A DNA stretch of 64,000 nucleotides from Peristeroidobacter agariperforans (GCF_004138335.1 NZ_RYFW01000001.1:496001-560000), one strand, 5' to 3'. Shown: positions 56,001 through 64,000, counted from the first letter of the stretch. Program-made: numbers and translations. Notes: generated by a model from the letters alone, not told the origin.

Positions 56001-56244
56001 CACTCGCATCGAGAGCGTGTGGCAGGAAATCGTCGCCGAGGCTGCGGTTGGCAACGTATACATCAATCGCAACATGATCGGCGCGGTCGTTGGCGTGCAG
56101 CCGTTCGGCGGCGAAGGCTTGTCGGGGACCGGCCCGAAGGCCGGTGGCCCGCACTACCTGTTCCGCTTCGCGACCGAACGCACGCTCACCGTGAATACGG
56201 TTGCTACCGGCGGCAATGCTCGCTTGCTGTCACTGGGATCCTGA
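53089..56244 (+). CDS. putA: Bifunctional proline dehydrogenase / glutamate-semialdehyde dehydrogenase
   Basis: A 1051-residue PutA. The proline-dehydrogenase barrel (about residues 190-490) includes LSVKLSALEPKYD, RLVKGAYWDAEIKRAQERGL, FEFQRLHGMG and RAYAPVGQHEELLSYLVRRLLENGANSSFVNRF. The aldehyde-dehydrogenase domain (about 540-1030) has SPWNFPLAIFLGQ, ETGGINAMIVD (E804) and SAGQRCSALR (catalytic C838). It converts proline to glutamate, with FAD and NAD, by channelling the intermediate. The N-terminal ribbon-helix-helix repressor domain of E. coli PutA is missing, so regulation by the adjacent Lrp-type protein is expected. Start ATG at 53089 has no clear ribosome-binding site. Confidence 0.97.
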   Translation: MVAQSSAIPTAPSLEQLREQIRSATLQDEATCVKALLKSSSLSLDARSRAKARAAQLVSGARARSRERPLLDSFLQQFALSNEEGVALMCLAEGLLRIPDDETADRLIADKIASGNWAAHAGASHSTWVNASTWGLMLTGKLIEPPKQAREETSSWVQDLSRRISAPVLRSAFRQAMRIIGGEFVVGRTIQEALDRSAKSSELSLCSFDMLGEGARTWADAERYRKSYEQALDAIGAQRKGTPIDERSNLSVKLSALEPKYDLMHEALVMQRLTPTVRDLARRAATFDIGFTIDAEEADRLDLSLNVFEALARDEQTQSWQGLGIVIQAYGKRAPYVIEWVASLARETGRRICVRLVKGAYWDAEIKRAQERGLSSFPVFTRKASTDISYLANAERLFKHRDVIYPMFATHNAHTIAAVLELRPPGAKFEFQRLHGMGALLHDEAQRQIDGFPRVRAYAPVGQHEELLSYLVRRLLENGANSSFVNRFMNESVPVDTVVEDPIAALQAADSMTNPHIPLPNNLYGASRENSSGVDWGNPQQLAEQIASLQKSGELPHAAPSTLAGKIESTPHEVRNPANLSELIGYVSVASKEDIALAFDKAGQARKAWDDAGASHRAACLVSAADKLRTHRAELVRLLVKEAGKTLPDAIAEVREAEDFCRYYAAQAREHFAEPTVLPGPTGEDNKLSLRGRGVFACISPWNFPLAIFLGQVTAALVAGNSVVAKPAESTPLIAAFAVRLLHESGVPHDVLHFVPAAGKVFGEVALKHPALGGVCFTGSTSTAQFINRALAARDGAIVPLIAETGGINAMIVDSSALLEQVADDVLTSAFTSAGQRCSALRLLFVQDEVADRLIELIAGGMNELHIGDPSQPSTDVGPVINKSAASKLEDYSRKVTQKGVKVLKQCDLNQVRTEGSYFAPRMLELNNARELTSEEFGPILHVVRFKRENLQSDVLAAIREAGYGLTLGVHTRIESVWQEIVAEAAVGNVYINRNMIGAVVGVQPFGGEGLSGTGPKAGGPHYLFRFATERTLTVNTVATGGNARLLSLGS

Positions 56245-56267
56245 GCCGTAAGATCCATGGCGGCAGC

Positions 56268-56489
56268 TCACTCGAGCTGCCGCCGTCCCCACGTTTCCCA
56301 AATTTGTCGCTGCACTTGCTCGTGCGTCCGACACGCACAGCGTGCCGGGCTGGCGCCGACCGTCACGCACATGTGCACATCGCATGGCGCCGCCGGTCGC
56401 GCCCGCTGAATGAAATTCGCAGGCGTACAGCCGGCGAGGCCAACGCACAGAAGAATTGAAGTTGCGGAGAAGCGCTTCGTGAAGAACAT
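56268..56489 (-). CDS. Small Cys-rich lipoprotein
   Basis: A 73-residue protein with a lipobox (LLCVGLAGC). The short body is cysteine-rich: CDVHMC, then CAC. It is 23 bases past the putA stop on the opposite strand. AGGTGA lies 5 bases before the ATG at 56489; a longer frame is not supported. I know no family. The spaced cysteines suggest disulfides or a metal site in the periplasm. Coding is likely but not certain given its size. Confidence 0.55.
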   Translation of the reverse strand: MFFTKRFSATSILLCVGLAGCTPANFIQRARPAAPCDVHMCVTVGASPARCACRTHEQVQRQIWETWGRRQLE

Positions 56490-56640
56490 GGGGCTCACCT
56501 CGTCGATCAGGTGAGTCCCGGATAGTGAGGCGCCGGCGCCGGGCCCAGCGGAATGTGATGGTGCGACGATCGGCGGGACGAGCGTCCGGCCGCGGTGATG
56601 AGTCAATTCGTCATTCGTCGCGCTGGCGTGTCGCTTCGTC

Positions 56641-57606
56641 TCAGTATTGGGCGCTTGCCTTGCGCAACTGGTCGCGAACCTCGGCTCGCAACTCGGCAGG
56701 CTCCTTCACCTCAACGTGCGCTCCATGCCGCATGATGTCCATGACGAGCTCGCGTGAATCGCGGTAGGGAATTCTCAGCTCGTAGCCGCCGTCGGGTTGC
56801 CATGCTCCGATCTGCTCCGGATGCCAATGCTCATCCGCCACCCAACGGGCGCGCTCGGCAGTGAAACGCAGGACGGCGACTTTGTCGGCCTTGCCGCCGA
56901 AGATGCCGTAGGCGGTTGCGAAGTGCGCGTCCAGTTCGGATTCGGAAACATCGAAGGCGACCTCCTCGAGCATGGACGCATGAGGAATCCGATCGATGGA
57001 GAAACTCCGCAGCGCATTGCGGCCTTCGTCCCACGCATCCAGATACCAGGTATCCCGGTAGTGCACGACGCGCTGTGGGGAGATCGTCCGGTCGGTCCGC
57101 CGGTCGTCGCTGCGTGCGTGATACTCGATCCACAGCTTCCGACGCTGCAACGTCGCCGCCGCCACGATCTTGAACGCATCGCCAGCCGGCCTGCCGCCGA
57201 CACCCGGAAACCGCAGGCGACTCGCCGCTTCACCCAGATTCAATCGTTGATGGCGGGTCAGCTCATCGAGCCGCTGCGCGAGCGGGCCCAAATGTTCTTC
57301 GAGCAAGCCGCCGCCCGCGTCGCTGAGCAGCCGTCGAATCACTGCCAGCGCCTGCAACTCCTGCGGCGTGAACCACAGCCCGGGCAGCTCGTATGTATCG
57401 CTGTGCGCTTCTCTTGCGTATCGATATCCGCCCGCGTCCGTATCGAAGATCACCGGCGCGTGCAGATAGTCCTTGAGCGCGTTGATGGCTCGGTGCAATG
57501 TCGCCTTCGAGCACTCCAGCTTCGCCATCAGATCTTCGGGCGGAATGGCGGTCCGGCGCGACGCCAGGATGGCGTGCAGCTGAAAAATGCGATCGAACTT
57601 ATCCAC
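56641..57606 (-). CDS. WYL-domain transcriptional regulator
   Basis: A 321-residue regulator. N-terminal winged helix (KFDRIFQLHAILASRRTAIPPEDLMAKLECSKATLHRAINALKDYL), a middle helical part, and a WYL domain (LWIEYHARSDDRRTDRTISPQRVVHYRDTWYLDAWDEGRNALRSFSIDRI) followed by a WCX-type domain. WYL proteins sense ligands such as nucleic acids or nucleotides and control DNA repair, stress and phage-defence genes. The start as GTG at 57606 places the helix-turn-helix directly at the N-terminus; a TTG at 57642 is the alternative. It lies 52 bases downstream of the rmuC stop on the same strand, so it may be co-transcribed. Confidence 0.87.
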   Translation of the reverse strand: MDKFDRIFQLHAILASRRTAIPPEDLMAKLECSKATLHRAINALKDYLHAPVIFDTDAGGYRYAREAHSDTYELPGLWFTPQELQALAVIRRLLSDAGGGLLEEHLGPLAQRLDELTRHQRLNLGEAASRLRFPGVGGRPAGDAFKIVAAATLQRRKLWIEYHARSDDRRTDRTISPQRVVHYRDTWYLDAWDEGRNALRSFSIDRIPHASMLEEVAFDVSESELDAHFATAYGIFGGKADKVAVLRFTAERARWVADEHWHPEQIGAWQPDGGYELRIPYRDSRELVMDIMRHGAHVEVKEPAELRAEVRDQLRKASAQY

Positions 57607-57658
57607 CGCGGCACGATACGGCGAACCGATCGTGCTCGGCAATCCTATCCGACGACGG

Positions 57659-59140
57659 CTAGTTGGTCGCCGCCAGCCGCTGCTCGATCAGCTCGGGAGC
57701 CTGCAGAACTCGAGGCAGCACCCCGATCGGCTCGATGGTTTCGATTTCCGCGGTGGCCACCTGCAGACCATTGAAGCGGCGCGCGGAGCTGAGCACTCGC
57801 GACTCCAGACTGACCACGGACTTGTTATAAGCATCGACAGCCTTGCCGAGCCGCTGGCCGACGTCGTTCCAATGACCTGCCAGCGTCGAGATACGCTCAT
57901 AGATCTGCTTGCCCAGCGCCGCGATCTCTTGCGAGTTCACGGCCAGCGCCTCTTGCCTCCAGCCATAGGCGACTGCACGCAACAGCGAGATGAGTGTGGT
58001 CGGGGTGGCGGGCACGACCTTTTCGCTCACCCCGAACTCGATCAGCCCGGGATCGGCCTGCAACGCGGCGCTGAAGAACATTTCCCCCGGCAGGAACATG
58101 ATCACCAGTTCGGGCGTGGGCGTGAAGGTTTCCCAATACGCCTTGCGCCCGAGCGCCGACATGTGCGTGCGAACCTGCTGAGCATGACGCGCCAGTTGCA
58201 GCTGACGCGTTTCGTCGTCGGTCGCTTCGGCGGCTTCGAGATAGGCGGACACGGGCGCCTTGGCGTCGATGATGATTTGTTTGCCGCCCGGCAGTTTTAC
58301 GATCAGGTCCGGGCGCAACCGGCCGTCTTCGGTGCTCTCGCTCGGCTGTTCGACGAAGTCGCAATGGTCGAGCATGCCCGCCATTTCGACGACCCGTCGC
58401 AACTGCATCTCGCCCCAGCGTCCGCGCACCGTCGGCTGGCGCAGCGCCTTCACCAGATTGGAAGTCTCGCTGCGAAGCATGGGCAAGTGCGTCTCGACCA
58501 GGCCACGCAACTGCTCGTTCAAAGCCGAGTATGCGGACTCACGCGCCTTCTCCATTTCGCCGAGCTTGCCATCGACTTTCTGCAACGACTCGCGAATCGG
58601 CTGCACCAGCGCGTCGACCGCTTTCTGGCGCGCATCCAGCTCACCTTTGGCGCTTTCCTGGAAACGGCCGAGCGAGGCCGTCGCGAGCTGCAGGAAATTC
58701 TGGTTGTTGGTTTCAAGCGCCTTGGCGGAGAGCGCCTTGAACGCGTTCGACAGCGACGTCTCCGCATCGCTCAACAAGCGCAGCTTTTCTTCGGCCGCTT
58801 TTGCCTGCTCTTCGCCGCGCGCCTGCAGCTGTGTGATCTGGGCTTGGCGATCGGCTGCGATCTGCCGTGCCTGCTGCAACTCTTGCTCGAGCAGCGGCAC
58901 TCGTGCAGCGGTCGCTTCGGCGCCGGCTCGGGCGGACGACGCCGCATGGAACGCGGCACTGACTTGTTCGAGGTCGGTTCGCGCCGCCGTCAAGAAGATC
59001 TGCGTTTCCTGCAGCCGCTGCTCCGCGGAGAGCAGGCGAACCTCGGCGCTCGCGAGCGCAATCCGTGTCGACCCGCTGCGATACCACGCCAATGCAAATC
59101 CCACCACCAGCGCACCCGCACCGATCAGCAACTCGATCAT
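57659..59140 (-). CDS. rmuC: DNA recombination protein RmuC
   Basis: A 493-residue protein with one N-terminal membrane helix (MIELLIGAGALVVGFALAWY), a long coiled coil (residues ~30-170, e.g. EVRLLSAEQRLQETQIFLTAARTDLEQ) and the RmuC nuclease-fold domain with WGEMQLRRVVEMAGM, PDLIVKLPGGKQIIIDAKAPVSAYLEA. RmuC limits inversions at short repeats and is linked to phage and DNA-damage responses. The ATG at 59140 has GGAGGG six bases upstream; a GTG at 59152 is less likely. The neighbouring WYL regulator may be related to its control. Confidence 0.93.
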   Translation of the reverse strand: MIELLIGAGALVVGFALAWYRSGSTRIALASAEVRLLSAEQRLQETQIFLTAARTDLEQVSAAFHAASSARAGAEATAARVPLLEQELQQARQIAADRQAQITQLQARGEEQAKAAEEKLRLLSDAETSLSNAFKALSAKALETNNQNFLQLATASLGRFQESAKGELDARQKAVDALVQPIRESLQKVDGKLGEMEKARESAYSALNEQLRGLVETHLPMLRSETSNLVKALRQPTVRGRWGEMQLRRVVEMAGMLDHCDFVEQPSESTEDGRLRPDLIVKLPGGKQIIIDAKAPVSAYLEAAEATDDETRQLQLARHAQQVRTHMSALGRKAYWETFTPTPELVIMFLPGEMFFSAALQADPGLIEFGVSEKVVPATPTTLISLLRAVAYGWRQEALAVNSQEIAALGKQIYERISTLAGHWNDVGQRLGKAVDAYNKSVVSLESRVLSSARRFNGLQVATAEIETIEPIGVLPRVLQAPELIEQRLAATN

Positions 59141-59338
59141 CCTACCCTCCACTCACCTGAAACCGGCCCCACCCGCGACGCGGGCGGGATTCCAGCACTC
59201 ATCAGTCTCAAAACGTGATACCGCCGCTACCTTCAGCCCGGCGCACCGGCAGAACGCCTCGGCGATTCATCCGCAGATAGAGGGCCGTCGCGTCGATAAT
59301 GGCCCTCGGCACCTCATCGCGGCACAAGGAGCGATTCC

Positions 59339-60505
59339 GTGAAAAGCAGTCCGCTGAAGGCAATGCTTCTACTCATCGCGATGCTGCCGGCGCCGCTCGC
59401 GATCGCCGACACCCCGCGACCCGCACTGGTTCAGTCGATCGACGTTCAGATTCCGCTCTCGCCCATGCCGGTGACCATCGCCGGCCAGCGCCATCTTGGC
59501 TACGAATTGCACGTCACGAATTTTCGCCCGTTCGACGTGGAATTGCTGCGCGTCGAGGCGATCGACGGCGGCAATGGCAAGCGCCTGGCGAGTTTCAGCG
59601 GCTCGCAACTCGCCGAACAACTGAGCCGGGTGGGCGCGCGGGCGGAAGGTGCAGAACGACAGCGAATTGTAGCCGGCGGCCGCACGATTCTGTATCTCTG
59701 GTTGCCGCTCGACTCTGGCGCCACGACGCCCACCAAGCTCGAGCACAGCATCGAGTTGGATCTGCTGCGACCGTCGGGTCGCGTGCGAGCTGGCGTCAAT
59801 GTCAGTTGCATCGTGCGCACCGAACAGCCCGTTGTTCTGGGTATGCCGGTGCGCGGCGGACCTTGGGTCGCGCTGTACGATCCGACGATGCTAGGTGGAC
59901 ATCGCACGTCCATCTACACGCTCGATGGCCGTGCTCGCATTCCGGCACGGTTCGCCATCGATTGGGTCAAGCTGGCAGACGACGCAACACGCGCAGCCGG
60001 CGATCCCGCGATCGTGGCGAACTGGCACGGCTACGGATCGGAAGTACTGGCTGTCGCGGATGGCGCCATCGTCGATGCCGTCGACGACATGCAGGAGGGA
60101 GCAACCTTGTCCGAAGCCACTGGTCCGCTCGCGTTGGAGAATGCCAGCGGCAACTATGTGACATTGGATCTCGGGAACAATCGTTACGCGTTCTATGAAC
60201 ACCTCAAACATGGCAGCATCAAAGTGAAGCGCGGCGATCGCGTCCAACGAGGCGATGTCATTGCATCGTTAGGCAACTCCGGCAGCAGCTCATCAGGACC
60301 GCACCTCCACTTTCACGTCGCCAATGCAGCCTCGGAGCTGTCGGCCGAGGGCATTCCGTATGTCTTTCGTAACTTCGAAGTAAGGGGTGCTTACCAGAAC
60401 ATCGATGGATTCACGACTGGCGAGCGCTGGCAGCCGTTCCCCGCCGCGAGCGGCAAACGCACCCTGGAATTGCCCGCCCCCAATACCGTGATTGTTTTTC
60501 CATGA
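59339..60505 (+). CDS. Exported M23 (LytM) peptidase
   Basis: A 388-residue protein with signal peptide (AMLLLIAMLPAPLAIA), a beta-rich N-terminal domain (residues ~30-190), then an M23 metallopeptidase domain. The zinc set is HRTSIYTLDG ... FAIDW (first His/Asp region), YEHLKHGSIKVKRGDRVQRGDVIASLGNSG and the HxH in GPHLHFHV. Such enzymes cleave peptidoglycan cross-links. GTG at 59339 follows AAGGAGCGATTCC. Downstream lies a BON-domain gene with an 87-base gap; a separate envelope role is likely. The N-terminal domain may be regulatory. Confidence 0.9.
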   Translation: MKSSPLKAMLLLIAMLPAPLAIADTPRPALVQSIDVQIPLSPMPVTIAGQRHLGYELHVTNFRPFDVELLRVEAIDGGNGKRLASFSGSQLAEQLSRVGARAEGAERQRIVAGGRTILYLWLPLDSGATTPTKLEHSIELDLLRPSGRVRAGVNVSCIVRTEQPVVLGMPVRGGPWVALYDPTMLGGHRTSIYTLDGRARIPARFAIDWVKLADDATRAAGDPAIVANWHGYGSEVLAVADGAIVDAVDDMQEGATLSEATGPLALENASGNYVTLDLGNNRYAFYEHLKHGSIKVKRGDRVQRGDVIASLGNSGSSSSGPHLHFHVANAASELSAEGIPYVFRNFEVRGAYQNIDGFTTGERWQPFPAASGKRTLELPAPNTVIVFP

Positions 60506-60592
60506 CTACCGCTTGCGCGGCACGTATTCACCGCGCCCTCGAAACATCGCGGCGCCTGTCGCGTTCCAGGAGGAACGGCCAGGAGGATTTCC

Positions 60593-61198
60593 ATGCGACG
60601 CAATGTTGTGTTCGACAAAGGACGCGGTTGGCGCGGCGACGATCGCCCGCCCGCCCGCATGCACATCCGCGAAGACCGCGGTGCTGACGTAGGTGAATAC
60701 AGACATCAGGAGACGAGCGAGTTCAGCGACGCCTACTACGGGCCCGGCGACGATTATGCGCGACGGGATTTCGTGAGCGGCGGCTACAGTCGCGAGCAGC
60801 AACCCATCGCACGCAGCCAGCTGCAGCCCGGACCGCCTGTAGGTCGCTTTGCGCCACAGCGTCATCCGGACAACCGCATCTATGGCGAAGTACGCTCGTA
60901 TGGCGAGTTGCATGCAGGAGAACGCAGCTGGGCCGATCTCAAATCGCATAGAGGCCGCGGCCCGAAGGGCTATGCCCGCAGCGACGAACGTTTGACCGAG
61001 TTGATATGTGAGCGATTGACCGATGACCCGCACATCGACGCCAGCGACATCGCCGTTGAGGTCAAACAGGGCAAAGTCACCTTGAGCGGCACGGTCCACG
61101 ACAAGCTCACTCGATGGCGCGTCGAGGACGCGGTCGAAGCGATCGGCGTCGAGGAAGTCAGCAACCGGCTACGAGTCGCTGCGCCTGGCGAGCGATAG
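60593..61198 (+). CDS. BON-domain protein
   Basis: A 201-residue protein. The first ~120 residues are disordered, rich in Arg, Gly, Tyr and Asp (GRGWRGDDRPPARM, YYGPGDDYARRDF). A C-terminal BON domain (SDERLTELICERLTDDPHIDASDIAVEVKQGKVTLSGTV) follows, ending AIGVEEVSNRLRV. BON domains bind phospholipid membranes and occur in osmotically induced OsmY-like proteins. There is no signal peptide, so it may be cytoplasmic, possibly surface-bound by its basic tail. CAGGAGGATTTCC before the ATG is a strong ribosome-binding site. Confidence 0.88.
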   Translation: MRRNVVFDKGRGWRGDDRPPARMHIREDRGADVGEYRHQETSEFSDAYYGPGDDYARRDFVSGGYSREQQPIARSQLQPGPPVGRFAPQRHPDNRIYGEVRSYGELHAGERSWADLKSHRGRGPKGYARSDERLTELICERLTDDPHIDASDIAVEVKQGKVTLSGTVHDKLTRWRVEDAVEAIGVEEVSNRLRVAAPGER

Positions 61199-61367
61199 AT
61201 AGTCGCCTGCCCGGCTGCCGAGAGTGGGGCACCGCTAGACCGCGCAGGATTTGCTCGGTCAGCCCGCCATTCGACGCAGGCCGCAACGAAACGTTCATCT
61301 CTTCGAAAGTTAGGGTTCATTCGTCGCTCACACACTGCAGTTTCGACTTCGACTCGGAGACTGCAGT

Positions 61368-62945
61368 ATGGGAAACGATAGGACGCCTTATCTGTTCGGC
61401 CGCCGCGGCTTCTTGACCGGCATGGGCGCCGCGCTGTTGAGCACGGCAGTATCGGCACAAGCCTTCTCGCCCTTCGACTCGAAGGAACGTTTGGGCGGGT
61501 ATCCGTTCACGATGGGCATCGCCTCGGGCGAACCCTGTTCCGATGGCTTCGTTCTGTGGACACGGCTGGCGCCGAAACCGTTCGAACCGGGTGGCGGCAT
61601 GCCGGATCGACCAGTGCTGGTGCGTTGGCAGGTCGCGCTCGATGAAAGAATGCGCAAAGTCATTCGACGCGGCGCCGCGCTCGCACTTCCTCAGCTCGCA
61701 CATTCAGTACACGTTGAACTGGAACATCTGCCACCGGGCCGCTGGTACTGGTATCAATTCGAAGTCGGTGGCGAGGTCAGCCCGGTCGGTCGGGTGCGCA
61801 CCGCGCCGGTGCTCGGCCCGCCGCAGCGTGAGCTGACATTCGCTTTTGCCTCGTGCCAGAACTGGGTGAACGGTTTCTTCCCGGCATATCGGCGCATGGC
61901 CGAAGAAGACCTCGATTTCGTCGTGCACCTCGGCGACTACATTTATGAAGGCCCGGGCGGCGCAGGCGTACGCTCGCACTTGCCGGCAGCTGAGATCATG
62001 TCGATCGACGACTACCGCATCCGTCACGCGCTGTACAAGTCCGACTCCGCCTTGCAGTCGGTGCACGCGAAGTTCCCCTGGATCGTGACGTGGGACGACC
62101 ACGAGCTCGAGAACAACTACGCCGGTTTCATTCCGCAAGACGAAGTCGACACGCCGATCTTTGCCGACCGACGCGCGCGCGCGTATCAGGCGTATTACGA
62201 GCACATGCCGTTGCGTCGCTTCTCGTTCCCGCGTGGACCGAATTTACAGCTCTATCGCCGCTTGAGCTTCGGCAGCCTGTTGCAGGTTCATGTGCTCGAC
62301 ACGCGGCAGTATCGCTCCGCCGGGGCGCCGGAAGGCTGCACGGTGGCCGAGCGGGTCGACGGCTATTGCCCGTCCGCGCTCGATGCTTCCCGCTCGATCA
62401 CGGGCCAAAAGCAGCGCGACTGGCTCATCGACGGCCTCAACCGCTCACGAGCCCAATGGAATGTGCTCGCCAATCAAGTGCCATTCGCGCCGACCGATGG
62501 AAATGCGAATCCCGCGATCAAGTCGTACGGCGGCGAGAAGTGGGACGGCTATCCGTTCGACCGCGCAGCGATCCTGGACTTCATTGCTGCCCAAAAGCTG
62601 TACAACACCGTCGTGATCACGGGCGACGTGCACCAGAGCTACGTGCGCAACGTTCCGCCGGACTACATCAATCTCGATGCGGAGCCCGTGGCGACCGAGT
62701 TCGTCGGTACCTCCATCAGCAGCGGCGGCGATCGCGCATTGACGACGACCTATGGCGGCGACGTCAACAATCCGCATCAGCTGTTCCACAACAACAACCA
62801 TGGCTATGTCCGCTGCGAAATTTCTCGCGAGCAGTGGAAGACGGATTTCCGCGTCGTTCCGAGCGTCGTCGTGGAAGATGCGCCGATCAGCACGCTCGCA
62901 TCGTTCGTCGTCGAGCACGGCAAGGCCGGCGCGCAGAAGGTCTGA
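61368..62945 (+). CDS. PhoD-type alkaline phosphatase (Tat-exported)
   Basis: A 525-residue PhoD-family enzyme with a twin-arginine signal (FGRRGFLTGMGAALL, RR at 12-13, then a cleavage site after AQA). The N-terminal beta domain has GIASGEPCSDGFVLWTRLAP. The metallophosphoesterase core has FASCQNW, HLGDYIYEG, WDDHELENNY and TGDVHQSYV. PhoD enzymes are Fe/Ca-dependent phosphodi/monoesterases that scavenge phosphate in the periplasm. The start ATG has no strong upstream site. No Pho box is obvious in the 169-base upstream gap. A GC-rich hairpin follows. Confidence 0.93.
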   Translation: MGNDRTPYLFGRRGFLTGMGAALLSTAVSAQAFSPFDSKERLGGYPFTMGIASGEPCSDGFVLWTRLAPKPFEPGGGMPDRPVLVRWQVALDERMRKVIRRGAALALPQLAHSVHVELEHLPPGRWYWYQFEVGGEVSPVGRVRTAPVLGPPQRELTFAFASCQNWVNGFFPAYRRMAEEDLDFVVHLGDYIYEGPGGAGVRSHLPAAEIMSIDDYRIRHALYKSDSALQSVHAKFPWIVTWDDHELENNYAGFIPQDEVDTPIFADRRARAYQAYYEHMPLRRFSFPRGPNLQLYRRLSFGSLLQVHVLDTRQYRSAGAPEGCTVAERVDGYCPSALDASRSITGQKQRDWLIDGLNRSRAQWNVLANQVPFAPTDGNANPAIKSYGGEKWDGYPFDRAAILDFIAAQKLYNTVVITGDVHQSYVRNVPPDYINLDAEPVATEFVGTSISSGGDRALTTTYGGDVNNPHQLFHNNNHGYVRCEISREQWKTDFRVVPSVVVEDAPISTLASFVVEHGKAGAQKV

Positions 62946-62958
62946 CAGATGGTTGATG

Positions 62959-62987
62959 GGGCGGCGGCGCGCCGGACGCCGCCGCCC
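62959..62987. terminator. GC-only hairpin after the PhoD gene
   Basis: GGGCGGCGGCG and CGCCGCCGCCC form a perfect 11-bp stem with a 7-base loop, 14 bases after the phosphatase stop. No T-run follows. It could act as a Rho-aided terminator or mRNA 3' stabiliser. Confidence 0.4.
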
Positions 62988-63102
62988 GGGTCGGCCTGAA
63001 GGGCAATTGACCGATCTCTCCAGGAAAACATGAGCCGAGCAGCGACCAGTTTGCGCATGACTGGTGACAGTTACGGTTCTTGGATAACGGAGAGGATTGA
63101 TC

Positions 63103-64000
63103 GTGAACACCTTTCGCATTTCACGCGGACCTGCGCCCTTGGATCCGCGTGCGCCCCGGCGCCTGATCGCCATCGGCCTCATGAGCCTGACACTTGCCGC
63201 CTGTGGCGGTGACGGCTCGGGATCGAGTGCTGGCGCACCTTCGGGCACGACTCCCACGGGTGAAAGCCCGAGTGGTGGATCGAACACTGATTCGCCGAGC
63301 GAGGCGACGGCGCTCGAATGTGTCCGTGACAACTACCCCTGCAGCTTCAGCGAGGTCTCATTGCCAGTGATCGAACGCAGCCTGGCGTTGAGCGATGAGG
63401 TTGCCGAACAGCTGGAGAGCGGCGTGACCATCGAGCAAGCCGCCGCGTTCCTTTCGTCGCAGAGTGACATCGCGGACGTGACTGTCGACGGCCCGGTGCT
63501 TGGCTTCCGCCTCGCCGGTGGCCGGCCGATGATCGTGGATGTCTCGGGTGATCAGGACATGCTCGCTGGCGCAGCTCCGGCCAGTGCCGAGAGCCCGGCG
63601 CACAAAGTTGCAACCGCGCAGAAGCTCAGAACCGTTCGGACGGCCATGAGCTCGAAAATTACCGGAGACAACAAGGCGCAGCGGCGCGCGCTGGTGCTTT
63701 CGCCGTTCCGTTACGAAGAAAATTTCGGCAACGCCGGCGAGCTGATCGCTGGCGAGATCAACACCGTGCGCGGCTACGCAGGTAACGTGACTTACCTTGC
63801 CACGACCACCGAGTCCGCCCCGCAGGTGACGGTAGACACGCTGACTCAACTGGAAAACTACGACGTCATCCATATCGACACTCACGGCGGCACGTTGTGC
63901 AAGAAGAAGGACTCCGATGCGGTGAGTTCGGACAAGAAAAAGTGCGCGGACGGCATCACCGATTTCCTCGTGCAACGATTCCACGGCACCGCTCAGGATT
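63103..64000 (+). CDS. Lipoprotein with caspase-like His motif, N-terminal part
   Basis: The frame stays open from the GTG at 63103 to the window edge (299 complete codons), so the gene is cut off. A lipobox (LMSLTLAAC) follows a basic n-region, then a Gly/Ser-rich linker (GGDGSGSSAGAPSGT), then a folded domain. The segment ALVLSPFRYEENFGNAGELIAGEI and later YDVIHIDTHGGTLC resemble the first strand and catalytic-His strand (hhhxTHGG) of clan CD caspase-like folds. The catalytic Cys would lie beyond the window. GGAGAGGA lies upstream of the GTG. Function is not known. Confidence 0.75.
   Translation, partial: MNTFRISRGPAPLDPRAPRRLIAIGLMSLTLAACGGDGSGSSAGAPSGTTPTGESPSGGSNTDSPSEATALECVRDNYPCSFSEVSLPVIERSLALSDEVAEQLESGVTIEQAAAFLSSQSDIADVTVDGPVLGFRLAGGRPMIVDVSGDQDMLAGAAPASAESPAHKVATAQKLRTVRTAMSSKITGDNKAQRRALVLSPFRYEENFGNAGELIAGEINTVRGYAGNVTYLATTTESAPQVTVDTLTQLENYDVIHIDTHGGTLCKKKDSDAVSSDKKKCADGITDFLVQRFHGTAQD

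Overview
The window is GC-rich bacterial chromosome, almost fully coding, with short spacers and many 4-base stop/start overlaps. Three TonB-dependent receptors (TBDRs), a TonB_Xanth_Caul-type receptor with a halogenase/SapC/JmjC-like cassette, a UPF0104 membrane protein and PutA beside an Lrp-type regulator point to a Gram-negative glycan-scavenging proteobacterium, most likely a gammaproteobacterium near Steroidobacteraceae/Xanthomonadales. That placement is inference. I saw no tRNA, rRNA, CRISPR array, transposase, integrase or phage gene.

Layout. 1-4 kb: tail of a DUF418 membrane protein, an ATP-dependent DNA ligase, and an ECF42-like sigma factor overlapping its YCII/DGPF partner. 4.1-8.3 kb: a TBDR divergent from a flavin-dependent halogenase, with a palindromic operator candidate between them. 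8.3-8.6 kb: a roughly 200-bp composite inverted repeat. 8.7-20 kb: housekeeping and catabolic genes, including a GMC oxidoreductase with its small subunit and a five-gene operon (META lipoprotein, MFS, DUF985 cupin, amidohydrolase, APC permease) tied by overlaps. 20.4-32.3 kb: a glycoside-utilization locus. One arm is MFS sugar porter, LacI regulator and GH1 beta-glucosidase; the other is TBDR, halogenase, SapC, JmjC-like oxygenase and halogenase. A perfect LacI-type operator lies between the arms. 32.3-46.5 kb: a long minus-strand block with a CaiB-type CoA-transferase, GH127, a TIM-barrel/FGE-like fusion, a PfkB kinase, a serine hydrolase, a TBDR, a LysR regulator, a propeller-SSS symporter fusion and a CitE-like lyase. 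It looks like uptake and breakdown of an arabinofuranose-containing glycoside. 46.6-52.5 kb: an operon of animal-type heme peroxidase, an unknown protein, an exported TPR-CHAT protease-like protein, an ECF sigma factor and a membrane anti-sigma-like protein. 52.5-64 kb: PutA with a divergent Lrp-type regulator, a Cys-rich small lipoprotein, a WYL regulator, RmuC, an M23 peptidase, a BON protein, a Tat-exported PhoD phosphatase and the start of a lipoprotein with a caspase-like strand-His motif.

Two multigene units best fit an undescribed system. One is the LacI-controlled TBDR/halogenase/SapC/JmjC-like cassette, which has three halogenase paralogs in the window, one with altered signature motifs. 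The other is the peroxidase/TPR-CHAT/ECF-sigma/anti-sigma operon, which resembles a stress-signalling module built around an envelope caspase-like protein.
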